Below, in pieces: positions 53,336-61,496 of a stretch of 64,000 nt of DNA. The DNA is from Yeosuana aquiaggeris (lineage in GTDB: Bacteria > Bacteroidota > Bacteroidia > Flavobacteriales > Flavobacteriaceae), in assembly GCF_044003965.1 (NCBI RefSeq), contig NZ_JBAWKC010000003.1, positions 501,234 to 565,233 of the forward strand. Direction: 5' to 3'. The position numbers and the translations under genes are program-made. The notes under the pieces were generated by a model that had not been told where the DNA came from, ran no database searches, and worked only from the letters and a program-made list of their open reading frames with translations. Every line of letters starts with the position of its first letter. Position 1 is the stretch's first letter.

Positions 53336-53369
53336 AAAAACCCTTCTTAATAATTAAGAAGGGTTTTTT
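53336..53369. terminator. bidirectional rho-independent terminator
   Basis: A long perfect stem (AAACCCTTCTTA pairing with TAAGAAGGGTTT) with a short loop and T-runs on both strands. It closes the DUF2306 gene and the convergent RNase P RNA gene, whose 3' end is a few bases away. Confidence 0.93.
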
Positions 53370-53373
53370 ATGA

Positions 53374-53682
53374 GTAAGTAAATCTATAAGCCGAATTCTG
53401 TACTCAACAAAGAGCCCTTATCATTTATCTGAATGTATTGTTACCAATACATTTTAGCTGTCTACCCTCCAGCATCAGGCGTGCAGCCTTCAAGCACTGG
53501 TTTACATGACATTGCACCACATAGAGTTTACCTGATTTCACTACAGCATTACCTGTACATCCTTTCTGTTGCACTTTTCCTAATCTCACGACTGGTGGCC
53601 ATTAACCACTATGTTGCACTATGGTGTTCGGACTTTCCTCCATTTCAATAAATTAAAATAGCGATAAGGCGATTTACTTATT
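53374..53682 (-). ncRNA. rnpB: RNase P RNA (bacterial type A)
   Basis: The minus strand holds the RNase P core: GAGGAAAGTCCGAACACC near the 5' end (P4 5' half/CR I) and ACAGAATTCGGCTTAT near the 3' end (CR V). The AAGTAAATC bases near 53679-53671 pair with GATTTACTT near 53384-53376 to form helix P1. Between them is GGAGGGTAGACAGC. With RnpA it cleaves the 5' leader of tRNA precursors. The promoter box TACTTTTG lies directly upstream and the strong terminator at 53336-53369 directly downstream. A plus-strand frame of 72 codons inside it is spurious. Confidence 0.97.
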
Positions 53683-53684
53683 TG

Positions 53685-53692
53685 CAAAAGTA
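53685..53692 (-). promoter_or_regulatory. candidate -7 promoter box of rnpB
   Basis: TACTTTTG on the minus strand, three bases from the inferred 5' side of P1, consistent with transcription starting close to the mature 5' end. Confidence 0.65.
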
Positions 53693-53756
53693 CATAAATT
53701 GTTAATAACTCCTTTTAAATTTCAACAGCATAATACTTAATTTTATACCGAATTTT

Positions 53757-53764
53757 TAACTTTG
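53757..53764 (+). promoter_or_regulatory. candidate -7 promoter box of dnaX
   Basis: TAACTTTG (TAnnTTTG), 17 bases before the dnaX ATG at 53782, predicting a very short 5' leader. Confidence 0.6.
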
Positions 53765-53781
53765 TTATTCAAGAAATTTCA

Positions 53782-55530
53782 ATGGAGCATTTTGTTGTAT
53801 CGGCTAGAAAATACAGACCACAAACTTTTAAGGATGTTGTGGGTCAGCAGGCTATTACAAATACTTTATTAAATGCCATTGAACATAATCATTTAGCTCA
53901 GGCCTTATTATTTACAGGTCCTAGAGGTGTAGGCAAAACAACTTGTGCCAGAATTCTCGCTAAAATGATAAATAGTGAAGGCAGTGTATCAGATGATGAA
54001 GATTTTGCTTTTAATATTTTTGAACTTGATGCGGCTTCTAACAATTCTGTTGATGATATAAGAAGTTTAACGGATCAGGTTAGAATACCACCACAAGTTG
54101 GAAAATACAAGGTTTATATTATTGATGAGGTACATATGTTGTCTCAATCAGCTTTTAATGCCTTTTTAAAAACTTTAGAAGAGCCCCCTAAACATTGCAT
54201 TTTTATTTTAGCTACTACAGAGAAACATAAAATAATCCCTACCATACTATCACGATGTCAAATATTTGATTTTAAACGTATTACAGTTAAGGATGCTAAA
54301 GAATATTTAAAATACATTGCTAAAGAACAAGGTGTTACCGCTGATGATGATGCCTTGCACATCATTGCTCAAAAGGCCGATGGAGCGATGCGAGATGCCC
54401 TTTCAATTTTTGATAGAGTTGTGAGCTTTTCCGGAAAAAACTTAACCAGACAGGCTGTAACTGAAAATTTGAATGTACTTGATTATGAAACGTATTTTAC
54501 AAGTACAGATCTTATTTTAAATAATAAAATTCCTGAACTTTTAATTCAATTCAATGAAACCTTATCTAAAGGTTTTGACGGACATCATTACATGGCAGGA
54601 CTGGCTTCGCATTTCAGAGATTTATTAGTTAGTAAAACCCCGCAAACTTTAGATTTACTGGAAGTTGGTGAACAAACTAAATTAAAGTACTTAGAACAGG
54701 CTAAAAGTGCCAGCCAAGAGTTTTTATTGGAAGGAATAAGATTAGCAAATGATTGCGATCTGAAATATAAAAGCAGTAAAAATCAAAGATTACTTATTGA
54801 ACTTTGTCTTATGCAACTTGCCTCTATCACTTTTGATGGAGAAAAAAAAAATACTAAACATTACATAATTCCGCCTTCCTATTTTAAAAATAAAGGAATT
54901 ACACCTATTCCAGTTACTTTACCACAAACCAACCAGGATCAAGTTTCTGAATCAGTTTCTCCACCAACAGCTGAAAAAAATATTCAAAATCACGGCTTGA
55001 AAGAATCTGAATTAAGCTCAGAAAATTCAATTGTTTCGGAACCACCAAAAATAATATTAAATAAAGAAGTCAAAAGATCTTCAGGCTTATCTTTAAGCAG
55101 CATCAGAGCTAAAAAGGAATTCCAAATTAAACAAATGGATGTTGTTATAAATGAAGAAGATTTACCAAAAGAAGACTTTACTGAAAAACAACTTATTGAT
55201 TGCTGGAAAGCGTTTATTAAAATTCTTCAAGATGAAGGCAAACATAATTTAGCCTCAATTTTATCTATTGATATTCCAAAGGTAAACGGTACGACTATTC
55301 ATTTAGAATTTCCAAACTTTACCAATAAGGTTGAGTTAGAACGACAACAATATGATCTTTTATCCTTTATTAGAAAATCTTTAAATAATTTTGATATAAA
55401 TTTATCTATCACCGTTAATGAAGAAAAAGAAAAGCAATATGCCTATACAGCAAAAGAGAAATATAACAAATTAAAGGAAAAAAATCCGCATATTGAATCT
55501 TTAAGAAAGACTTTTGATTTAGATATATAA
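53782..55530 (+). CDS. dnaX: DNA polymerase III subunit gamma/tau
   Basis: 582 residues. AAA+ clamp-loader core: Walker A GPRGVGKTT (46-54), Walker B DEVH (115-118), sensor 1 ATTEKHK and the arginine finger region ILSRCQ. The family's four-cysteine zinc module after the Walker A helix is missing (INSEGSVSDDEDFAFNIF instead), as in other flavobacteria. The C-terminal 200 residues are low-complexity with a final domain (about 455-580), the tau-like part that would contact polymerase. It loads the sliding clamp. Start at ATG 53782 with the short leader. Confidence 0.96.
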   Translation: MEHFVVSARKYRPQTFKDVVGQQAITNTLLNAIEHNHLAQALLFTGPRGVGKTTCARILAKMINSEGSVSDDEDFAFNIFELDAASNNSVDDIRSLTDQVRIPPQVGKYKVYIIDEVHMLSQSAFNAFLKTLEEPPKHCIFILATTEKHKIIPTILSRCQIFDFKRITVKDAKEYLKYIAKEQGVTADDDALHIIAQKADGAMRDALSIFDRVVSFSGKNLTRQAVTENLNVLDYETYFTSTDLILNNKIPELLIQFNETLSKGFDGHHYMAGLASHFRDLLVSKTPQTLDLLEVGEQTKLKYLEQAKSASQEFLLEGIRLANDCDLKYKSSKNQRLLIELCLMQLASITFDGEKKNTKHYIIPPSYFKNKGITPIPVTLPQTNQDQVSESVSPPTAEKNIQNHGLKESELSSENSIVSEPPKIILNKEVKRSSGLSLSSIRAKKEFQIKQMDVVINEEDLPKEDFTEKQLIDCWKAFIKILQDEGKHNLASILSIDIPKVNGTTIHLEFPNFTNKVELERQQYDLLSFIRKSLNNFDINLSITVNEEKEKQYAYTAKEKYNKLKEKNPHIESLRKTFDLDI

Positions 55531-55540
55531 ATTGTTGTAT

Positions 55541-56113
55541 ATGAAGCATTTAACTTTTATTATTTTTTTAATTTCCTTTGTTTTAATTAGCTGTGATGGC
55601 AGAAGTAAAATTTATAAATCAAATCAAGAGATTCTAAAAGAACATGGATTATATGAGGCGTTTTCAGAACGTATTAACTATATCCCAGAATCCTATTTAG
55701 AAACTAGCACAGATACAATTTTAAGTAATGGCTACGAGATAAAAATAAAGTCATATACTGATATGAATAATAGTTTATTGAATACTTACACTAAAAATAA
55801 TATCCAGCACAAAAACTATTATAGAAATATAAACTCAAGTATAACTATCATAAAAAATAATCAGGAAATTTTATCAAAGCTTATCAATAAAGAGGCTCTT
55901 ATTACATGTGATAAATCCTTGGAAAAGATGATACAAAATAAAATACTGCAAGGCGTTTGGATAAATGAATATGCTTCTATAATCAATAATAAGGTGATAA
56001 TAAACGTATTGTTTGTTGAGCCTGGGACTAATAAAAACATTAATTACTCCTTAGAGTTTGACGCGCAAGGAAAATTGTTTATCACTGATAAATTAAATCA
56101 AAAATACAGCTAA
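55541..56113 (+). CDS. lipoprotein of unknown function
   Basis: 190 residues from the ATG at 55541 (an in-frame TTG lies 9 bases earlier). Lipoprotein signal FLISFVLISCDGRSK with a lipobox Cys. The mature part is rich in Asn, Ile and Lys with no recognised domain; a final beta region (INYSLEFDAQGKLFITDK) resembles other Bacteroidetes lipoproteins. 10 bases after dnaX and one base before miaE, so it is in the dnaX transcript. Confidence 0.8.
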   Translation: MKHLTFIIFLISFVLISCDGRSKIYKSNQEILKEHGLYEAFSERINYIPESYLETSTDTILSNGYEIKIKSYTDMNNSLLNTYTKNNIQHKNYYRNINSSITIIKNNQEILSKLINKEALITCDKSLEKMIQNKILQGVWINEYASIINNKVIINVLFVEPGTNKNINYSLEFDAQGKLFITDKLNQKYS

Positions 56114-56114
56114 T

Positions 56115-56696
56115 ATGTTAGGTTTAAAGCTTCCAACAGATCCAAGATGGGTTAATATTGTTGAAAAAAACATAGAAGAAATACTTACTGACCATGCTTT
56201 TTGTGAGCAAAAGGCAACAAGTACCGCTATTTCTTTAATAGTAAGTTTTCCTGAGTATTCAGAATTGGTTCAAGAAATGACTTCTTTAGTGAAAGAAGAA
56301 ATCAGTCATTTTAAAATGGTACATGATAAAATTATTGCGAGAGGCTGGACACTTGGAAGAGACAGGCGAGATGATTACGTTATAGAACTCGTAAAATTCT
56401 TTCCCAAAGGAGGTAGCAGAACTACGCAATTGGTGCATCGATTGCTTTATGCGGCTTTAATTGAAGCTAGAAGTTGTGAACGCTTTAGATTACTTTCAGA
56501 AGAGTTAAAAGATAAAGAGTTGGCAGAATTCTATAAAAACTTAATGATAAGTGAAGCCAATCATTATACTATGTTTCTAGGGTTTGCCCGTAAATATGGA
56601 GATAGAAAAGAAGTTGATGCTAAATGGCAACAACTCCTTGAATATGAATCTAAAATTATAAGTAATTTAGGAAAAACTGAAGCTATTCATGGTTAA
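56115..56696 (+). CDS. miaE: tRNA-(ms2io6A)-hydroxylase, MiaE-type
   Basis: 193 residues, ferritin-like diiron helix bundle. The metal-binding Glu/His pairs are visible: EQKATSTAISLI (Glu), KEEISHFKMVHDKI (ExxH), ALIEARSCERF (Glu) and ISEANHYTMFLGFARKYG (ExxH). It hydroxylates the prenyl side chain at position 37 of tRNAs, using O2. Its usual partners miaA and miaB are not in the window. Its stop overlaps the convergent outer-membrane protein gene by four bases. Confidence 0.93.
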   Translation: MLGLKLPTDPRWVNIVEKNIEEILTDHAFCEQKATSTAISLIVSFPEYSELVQEMTSLVKEEISHFKMVHDKIIARGWTLGRDRRDDYVIELVKFFPKGGSRTTQLVHRLLYAALIEARSCERFRLLSEELKDKELAEFYKNLMISEANHYTMFLGFARKYGDRKEVDAKWQQLLEYESKIISNLGKTEAIHG

Positions 56697-57220
56697 AATT
56701 TGTAACCAACTCCAATCTGCATGTTCGTATTAATGGCCTTAATGCCTAATTCTTCATCAAAAATATTTGAAAAACCATAGGTATATCTAGCGTCCATAAA
56801 AATCATAGGTGTAATATTAAAAGATAAACCACCAACCCCTGAATAAGCGAAATTTCTGATACCATCATCCACTTTATTGATCTTTAACCCAACTTGCGGG
56901 CCAATCTCAAAAAATAACCTAGGACCAAGTTTAAAGTCAAATAGGATAGGTGCTTGAATATAATCCAGGTTTAGAGGTTCTTGCTTTGCACCTTCCGCAG
57001 AAAATTGTAATTCAGGAGAGATACTAATTTTATTTGATAACCTAAATTCTGCAAAAAAACCAATTACAAAACCATTTCTGTGTTTGTTATCTGCTAAAGA
57101 ATTACCATCAAAATCTAAATTTGAAATGTTTAATCCACCACGAACGCCATATTTTGCATCTTGAGAAAATCCATAATACGAGTAACCAAGTACTAAAACT
57201 AATACTAATAATTTTTTCAT
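56693..57220 (-). CDS. outer-membrane beta-barrel protein (PorT-like)
   Basis: 175 residues with a Sec signal peptide (VLVLGYSYYGFSQ) and eight predicted short beta strands ending in an aromatic residue (MQIGVGYKF). YGVRGGLNISNLDFDG opens the barrel, typical of outer_membrane_beta-barrel proteins (PorT family) of Bacteroidetes. Role unknown: structural or small-molecule pore. Convergent with miaE and separate from the ppx operon by 97 bases. Confidence 0.85.
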   Translation of the reverse strand: MKKLLVLVLVLGYSYYGFSQDAKYGVRGGLNISNLDFDGNSLADNKHRNGFVIGFFAEFRLSNKISISPELQFSAEGAKQEPLNLDYIQAPILFDFKLGPRLFFEIGPQVGLKINKVDDGIRNFAYSGVGGLSFNITPMIFMDARYTYGFSNIFDEELGIKAINTNMQIGVGYKF

Positions 57221-57317
57221 AATTAATAGGTTTGGGTTTTAATTTAAAGCAATAAATGCCAACGAATATATATCTTATTCCGAAAAAATATATATTTAAA
57301 AGCTAAAGTGCAGAATT

Positions 57318-58223
57318 TTACTGTGTATTGCTTGAAACCGTATCATAGTATATACTTTTAATAATACCATCAGCCAAACCAATTTTGGGAACATAAATAT
57401 GCTTTGCCCCACTCCATTTCATAGAGGATAGATAGATTCTCATAGCTGGAATAATAACATCCGCTCTATCCTGATTCAAATCTAGAATGGTAATTCGCTC
57501 ATCATAAGAGTAACTTTGCAAAATGTTATAATAAGAAGTTAAATAAAAATAGGTTAGAGGTTTACCCATGGCTTTACCCGAAACTTTGAAGATTTTATTT
57601 ATGTTTCCACCAGAACCAATGACTTCAATTTTATCATATAAATTCGCCTGAGATTTAATCCATAATTCCAATTCTAACCAAGCATCCTTTTTAACCATGT
57701 CATTTAGCAACCTTACCGTACCAATTTGAAAAGATCTTGACGCAACCGATTTCCCTTCGTGAATTACGGTGAACTCCGTACTTCCTCCTCCAACATCTAC
57801 ATACAAATAGGTTTTATCATTATCAATATATGTATGTAAATCTGTTGCGGCTATGATTGCTGCCTCTTCTTCACCTTCAATAATATCAATACGGATCTTT
57901 GAATTTTTATAAACCAATTTAGCCACTTCTTTGCCATTTATCGCTTCTCGCATGGCCGACGTAGCGCAAGCTTTATATTTAACAACCTTATGAGATTTCA
58001 TTAATAATTTAAACGCCAGCATCGTATCTGTAATGCGTTGCGTATTTTCTTCAGAGATTTTTTGCGAAATAAACACATCTGAACCTAAACGTATGGGAAC
58101 CCTAACCAGTGAGTTCTTTTTAAATAAAACTGGTTTTCCAGCCTCCTCAATAACGTTCATAATAAGCAATCTTACGGCATTGGAACCAATATCAATTGCG
58201 GCATATTTTTGAATTAATAACAT
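57318..58223 (-). CDS. exopolyphosphatase/guanosine pentaphosphatase (Ppx/GppA), short form
   Basis: 301 residues, only the ASKHA catalytic half: AAIDIGSNAVRLLIM at the N-terminus, VDVGGGSTEFTV in the middle and ADVIIPAMRIYLSS. The C-terminal HD/regulatory domain of E. coli Ppx (about 510 residues) is absent. It hydrolyses terminal phosphate from polyphosphate or from pppGpp. Its start is one base after the ppk1 stop, so synthesis and breakdown enzymes are co-translated. Confidence 0.92.
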   Translation of the reverse strand: MLLIQKYAAIDIGSNAVRLLIMNVIEEAGKPVLFKKNSLVRVPIRLGSDVFISQKISEENTQRITDTMLAFKLLMKSHKVVKYKACATSAMREAINGKEVAKLVYKNSKIRIDIIEGEEEAAIIAATDLHTYIDNDKTYLYVDVGGGSTEFTVIHEGKSVASRSFQIGTVRLLNDMVKKDAWLELELWIKSQANLYDKIEVIGSGGNINKIFKVSGKAMGKPLTYFYLTSYYNILQSYSYDERITILDLNQDRADVIIPAMRIYLSSMKWSGAKHIYVPKIGLADGIIKSIYYDTVSSNTQ

Positions 58224-58224
58224 A

Positions 58225-60288
58225 CTAGTTATTTAACTTTTTTGAATAATAATCATAAATTGCCAGTTGAGACCTAATTTCTTCTTTATTATTCTTTCTG
58301 TATTCATTATTTTGTGAATCATTTAGAATCCTCGCCTTTACATTATCGCTCCAACTTATTTCAAAAGTATCTAAAAGCTCATTCTTAATATTTTCATCAT
58401 AAATGGGACAACTTACTTCTACTCTATTTTCTATGTTTCTTGTCATCCAATCCGCTGAAGAAATATATACCTTAGGATTATTATTATTACCAAATACATA
58501 AAGCCTTGAATGTTCTAAAAATTTATCAACTATACTAATAACTTCAATATTTTCACTCATCCCTTTAATCCCTGGAATTAAACAACAAATACCACGAACA
58601 ATCATTTGAATTTTAACGCCTGCATTACTGGCTTCATAAAGTTTGTCAACCATATTATAACTTGTAATACTATTCATTTTGACTTTTATATATCCGGGTT
58701 TACCACTTTTCACATTATAAATCTCTGTGTCAATCAAATTAAACAAGGCTTTTTGGGTATAATGAGGCGATGTAATAATGTGCTTGTATTTAAAAATCTG
58801 ATAATTGGTTTCAAAAAATTCAAAAACCTTATCTAAATCCTTAAGGATACTTTGATTAGCTGTAAATAAGGTATTATCGGTATAAATTTTTGCAGTAGAT
58901 TCATTGAAATTACCTGTACTAATAAAGCCATATCTCTTAATTTTTTTTCCTTCTTCCCTTTCAATGACACACATTTTACTATGAACTTTTAAGCCTTGAA
59001 CTCCAAAAACCAAATGGATGCCTTCTTTTTCCATTTGATGTGCATAATCAATATTGGCTTGTTCATCAAATCTTGCTTGCAATTCAATTGAAACGGTCAC
59101 ATTCTTTCCATTTATAGCGGCGTTTATTAATGAACTAGCTACATGAGAAATCTCAGCAAGTCTATAAATAGTAATTTTAATAGTTTTTACTTTTGGATCT
59201 AAAGCAGCCTCTCTTAAAAATTTTACGACATAGGAGAAAGTATGATAAGGTGCGTATAGAAGATAATCCTTTTTTGAAATTTCTTCAAAAATACTTCCTT
59301 CAAGACTTAATCCTTTAATTGGTAGTTCCTTGATTTTTTCATAAAGAAGATCTGTTCTTCCCAAACTTGGAAAACTCATATAATCTCTCCGATTGTGATA
59401 TCTGCCTCCTGGAATAATACTGTCTGCAGTATCAATCCCCATTTTTGTCATTAAATATTCTAAAGTTTCTTTATGAATGTTTTTATCATATACAAAACGA
59501 ACCGGCTGCCCTATTTGTCTATCCTTAACACTATCTGAAATTTTTTCAATAAAACTTTTACTTAAATCACTTTCAAAATCAAGTTCAGCATCCCGTGTAA
59601 TTTTAATCATATGCGCTGAAATGGCCTTATAATTAAATATATTGAAGATGTCGTTTAAAAAATATCTCAATAAATCATCAATCATAATGATATAATTCTT
59701 CCCCTCATTTTGAGGCAGTTCAATAAAACGATTAAAGGTTTTAGGTATTTCAATCAAAGCAAATTGCTTTTGATTATCTTTCATAACCATCCTAACTGCT
59801 AAATAAGCAGCACTGTCTTTTAAATTTGGAAGATCAACAACATCATTTAAAATGATTGTTACTAATGCAGGACTAATTTTTTGAATAAAATAGTTTTTTA
59901 GAAAATCATGATGAAAATCTTGGATTTGAGTTTCATCAATTCTAAAAATATTTTCCTTTTCTAGTTTCTTTTCAATATTACTTAAAATGTCTAGACTGTC
60001 GCTTTGTTGTTTAATAACAATTTTAGTGATAATTTCAAGTAATTCAGCCGCTTTAATACCTCCAAGCTCGCTTTTACCTGCTTTCCCGGCCTGTACAATT
60101 CGCTTTACAGTTGCATACCTTACTTTAAAAAATTCATCTAAATTGTTAGAAAAAATACCTAAAAACCGCAAGCGTTCAATGAGTGGTACTGATTTATCTG
60201 CAGCTTCTTGTAAAACCCTCGCATTAAACTGTAACCAACTTATTTCTCTGTTAATGTAAATATTAGAGTGCTTTTCGTTTTTAGTCAT
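58225..60288 (-). CDS. ppk1: polyphosphate kinase 1
   Basis: 687 residues, full length. N-terminal REISWLQFNARVLQEA, the middle domain and the phospholipase D-like core with the autophosphorylated His (in HSKMCVIER, about residue 435) and a second catalytic His (in EHSRLYVFG, about 590). It polymerises the gamma-phosphate of ATP to polyphosphate, usually at the membrane. Upstream gene of the ppk1-ppx pair; TATATTTG promoter box 20 bases upstream. With PPK2 at 3.8 kb, the organism has both enzyme families. Confidence 0.96.
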   Translation of the reverse strand: MTKNEKHSNIYINREISWLQFNARVLQEAADKSVPLIERLRFLGIFSNNLDEFFKVRYATVKRIVQAGKAGKSELGGIKAAELLEIITKIVIKQQSDSLDILSNIEKKLEKENIFRIDETQIQDFHHDFLKNYFIQKISPALVTIILNDVVDLPNLKDSAAYLAVRMVMKDNQKQFALIEIPKTFNRFIELPQNEGKNYIIMIDDLLRYFLNDIFNIFNYKAISAHMIKITRDAELDFESDLSKSFIEKISDSVKDRQIGQPVRFVYDKNIHKETLEYLMTKMGIDTADSIIPGGRYHNRRDYMSFPSLGRTDLLYEKIKELPIKGLSLEGSIFEEISKKDYLLYAPYHTFSYVVKFLREAALDPKVKTIKITIYRLAEISHVASSLINAAINGKNVTVSIELQARFDEQANIDYAHQMEKEGIHLVFGVQGLKVHSKMCVIEREEGKKIKRYGFISTGNFNESTAKIYTDNTLFTANQSILKDLDKVFEFFETNYQIFKYKHIITSPHYTQKALFNLIDTEIYNVKSGKPGYIKVKMNSITSYNMVDKLYEASNAGVKIQMIVRGICCLIPGIKGMSENIEVISIVDKFLEHSRLYVFGNNNNPKVYISSADWMTRNIENRVEVSCPIYDENIKNELLDTFEISWSDNVKARILNDSQNNEYRKNNKEEIRSQLAIYDYYSKKLNN

Positions 60289-60307
60289 TTAAAATTCTAA
60301 TTATTGA

Positions 60308-60315
60308 CAAATATA
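60308..60315 (-). promoter_or_regulatory. candidate -7 promoter box of ppk1-ppx
   Basis: The minus strand reads TATATTTG (TAnnTTTG), 19 bases before the ppk1 ATG. Confidence 0.5.
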
Positions 60316-60464
60316 TTCTATTTAAACAAAATATATAAACTATAACTAATGAAATAAAGGCTTATTTTCTGCGACTTTTAAGAGATGTGAAAATTACTTT
60401 CCATCATGATTAATCAGTAATTATTAGTTTACTAAATGTTTAAAAAAATTGAAACTTGTAATTT

Positions 60465-60950
60465 TTAAAATTTTAAATCTCTAGGAAATAGGGTTTTTAT
60501 GGTTCTTCCCTTTTTGAGTTCCTTCCAAGAATTAATTTCAAAAATTATTATAGTAACGCCACATGTTGGAACATTATCAATAATTGTATCTCCAAAACTA
60601 TTAACAAAGTTTGTGATGGCATTATTATGACCAAAAATCATTAGCTCAGTAATGGTATCATTGCTATTTTTTATAACCCTTATTAATGACTCTCCATAAA
60701 AATCATATAATTCATCATTTAAATTGAATTTTTCCAAATCAAAATTCAGGTTTTTTATAAAAATTTCAGCGGTTGTTTTAGCTCTTACAGCTTCACTGGA
60801 TACTATTAAATCTGGATTAATTTGACTTTTTAAATTATGGGAAATCATATCCGCATCCCTTAATCCTCTCTTGCTTAAAGACCTAGTATGATCTGGGATA
60901 TCGTATTCCCAAGAAGATTTTGCATGCCTTATTAAGATTAATTTTTTCAT
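60465..60950 (-). CDS. sixA: SixA-like phosphohistidine phosphatase
   Basis: 161 residues from the ATG at 60950 (an in-frame TTG at 60983 extends it without reason). Histidine-phosphatase RHA motif LIRHAKSSWE (His9) and the terminal GHNNAITNF. SixA removes phosphate from His residues of phosphotransfer proteins. It is co-directional with the ppk1/ppx pair but separated by 176 bases. A pair of near-identical direct repeats lies directly upstream. Confidence 0.9.
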   Translation of the reverse strand: MKKLILIRHAKSSWEYDIPDHTRSLSKRGLRDADMISHNLKSQINPDLIVSSEAVRAKTTAEIFIKNLNFDLEKFNLNDELYDFYGESLIRVIKNSNDTITELMIFGHNNAITNFVNSFGDTIIDNVPTCGVTIIIFEINSWKELKKGRTIKTLFPRDLKF

Positions 60951-60956
60951 ATTTAC

Positions 60957-61012
60957 TCGTTTAAATGCATTTTTTATCGGCAAAATGTTGTTTTTTTCGT
61001 TTAAATGTATTT
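60957..61012. repeat. two 16-bp direct repeats upstream of sixA
   Basis: TCGTTTAAATGCATTT at 60957-60972 and TCGTTTAAATGTATTT at 60997-61012 differ at one base and are 40 bases apart, starting 7 bases from the sixA start codon. The spacing is close to four helix turns, which fits cooperative protein binding. Confidence 0.5.
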
Positions 61013-61496
61013 TATTTGCAGATTAATATTAATTGAATTTGAAATATTTTTTAAAAAAATTAACAAATAATGGTTGATATCATTATATCGCTAAATTAAA
61101 CGATAATCACGTTAAAATTAAATGTTAGAGCGTTTTGTCGAATATTTATGTGCTATAACATATAATTTTTTTTTAGTTGCAACATGTACGTTATTTTGTT
61201 ATACATATTTAATAGAAATTTATGACCCCAAATCAAATTTCAACTACGATTAAAACATTTTTAATCAATGTTTCTCCCTCACTGTTTTTCCCTCAAAAAC
61301 TTTTATTAAGTGTATTTTTATTGGTAGCTAAACGCAATTAATAAAATTCACATGAATTTGTTTAAATATTAGTTTTAAATAAAATCTAAATAAGTCATGA
61401 AAAAGAACAAGACCCTTTCTCTTTACATCTTTTTATTAATTTGTATAATCAAAATTAAATATTAAAAGTTGCTATAGTATTATAATTTACAAGCCT
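61013..61496. other. long upstream region of the giant surface-protein gene
   Basis: 484 bases with no confident gene, AT-rich, between the divergent sixA and the HYR gene. It holds short ATG frames at 61222-61341 (39 residues) and 61397-61465 (22 residues, signal-peptide-like) whose reality I cannot support. TGTTATACATA at 61197-61207 also occurs upstream of the microproteins (10177-10187). A long 5' leader is plausible for such a gene; no perfect TAnnTTTG box was found. Confidence 0.5.

Noticed and set aside
53433..53651. 72-codon plus-strand frame
   Set aside because: It lies inside the RNase P RNA gene on the opposite strand; the conserved RNA sequence explains it.
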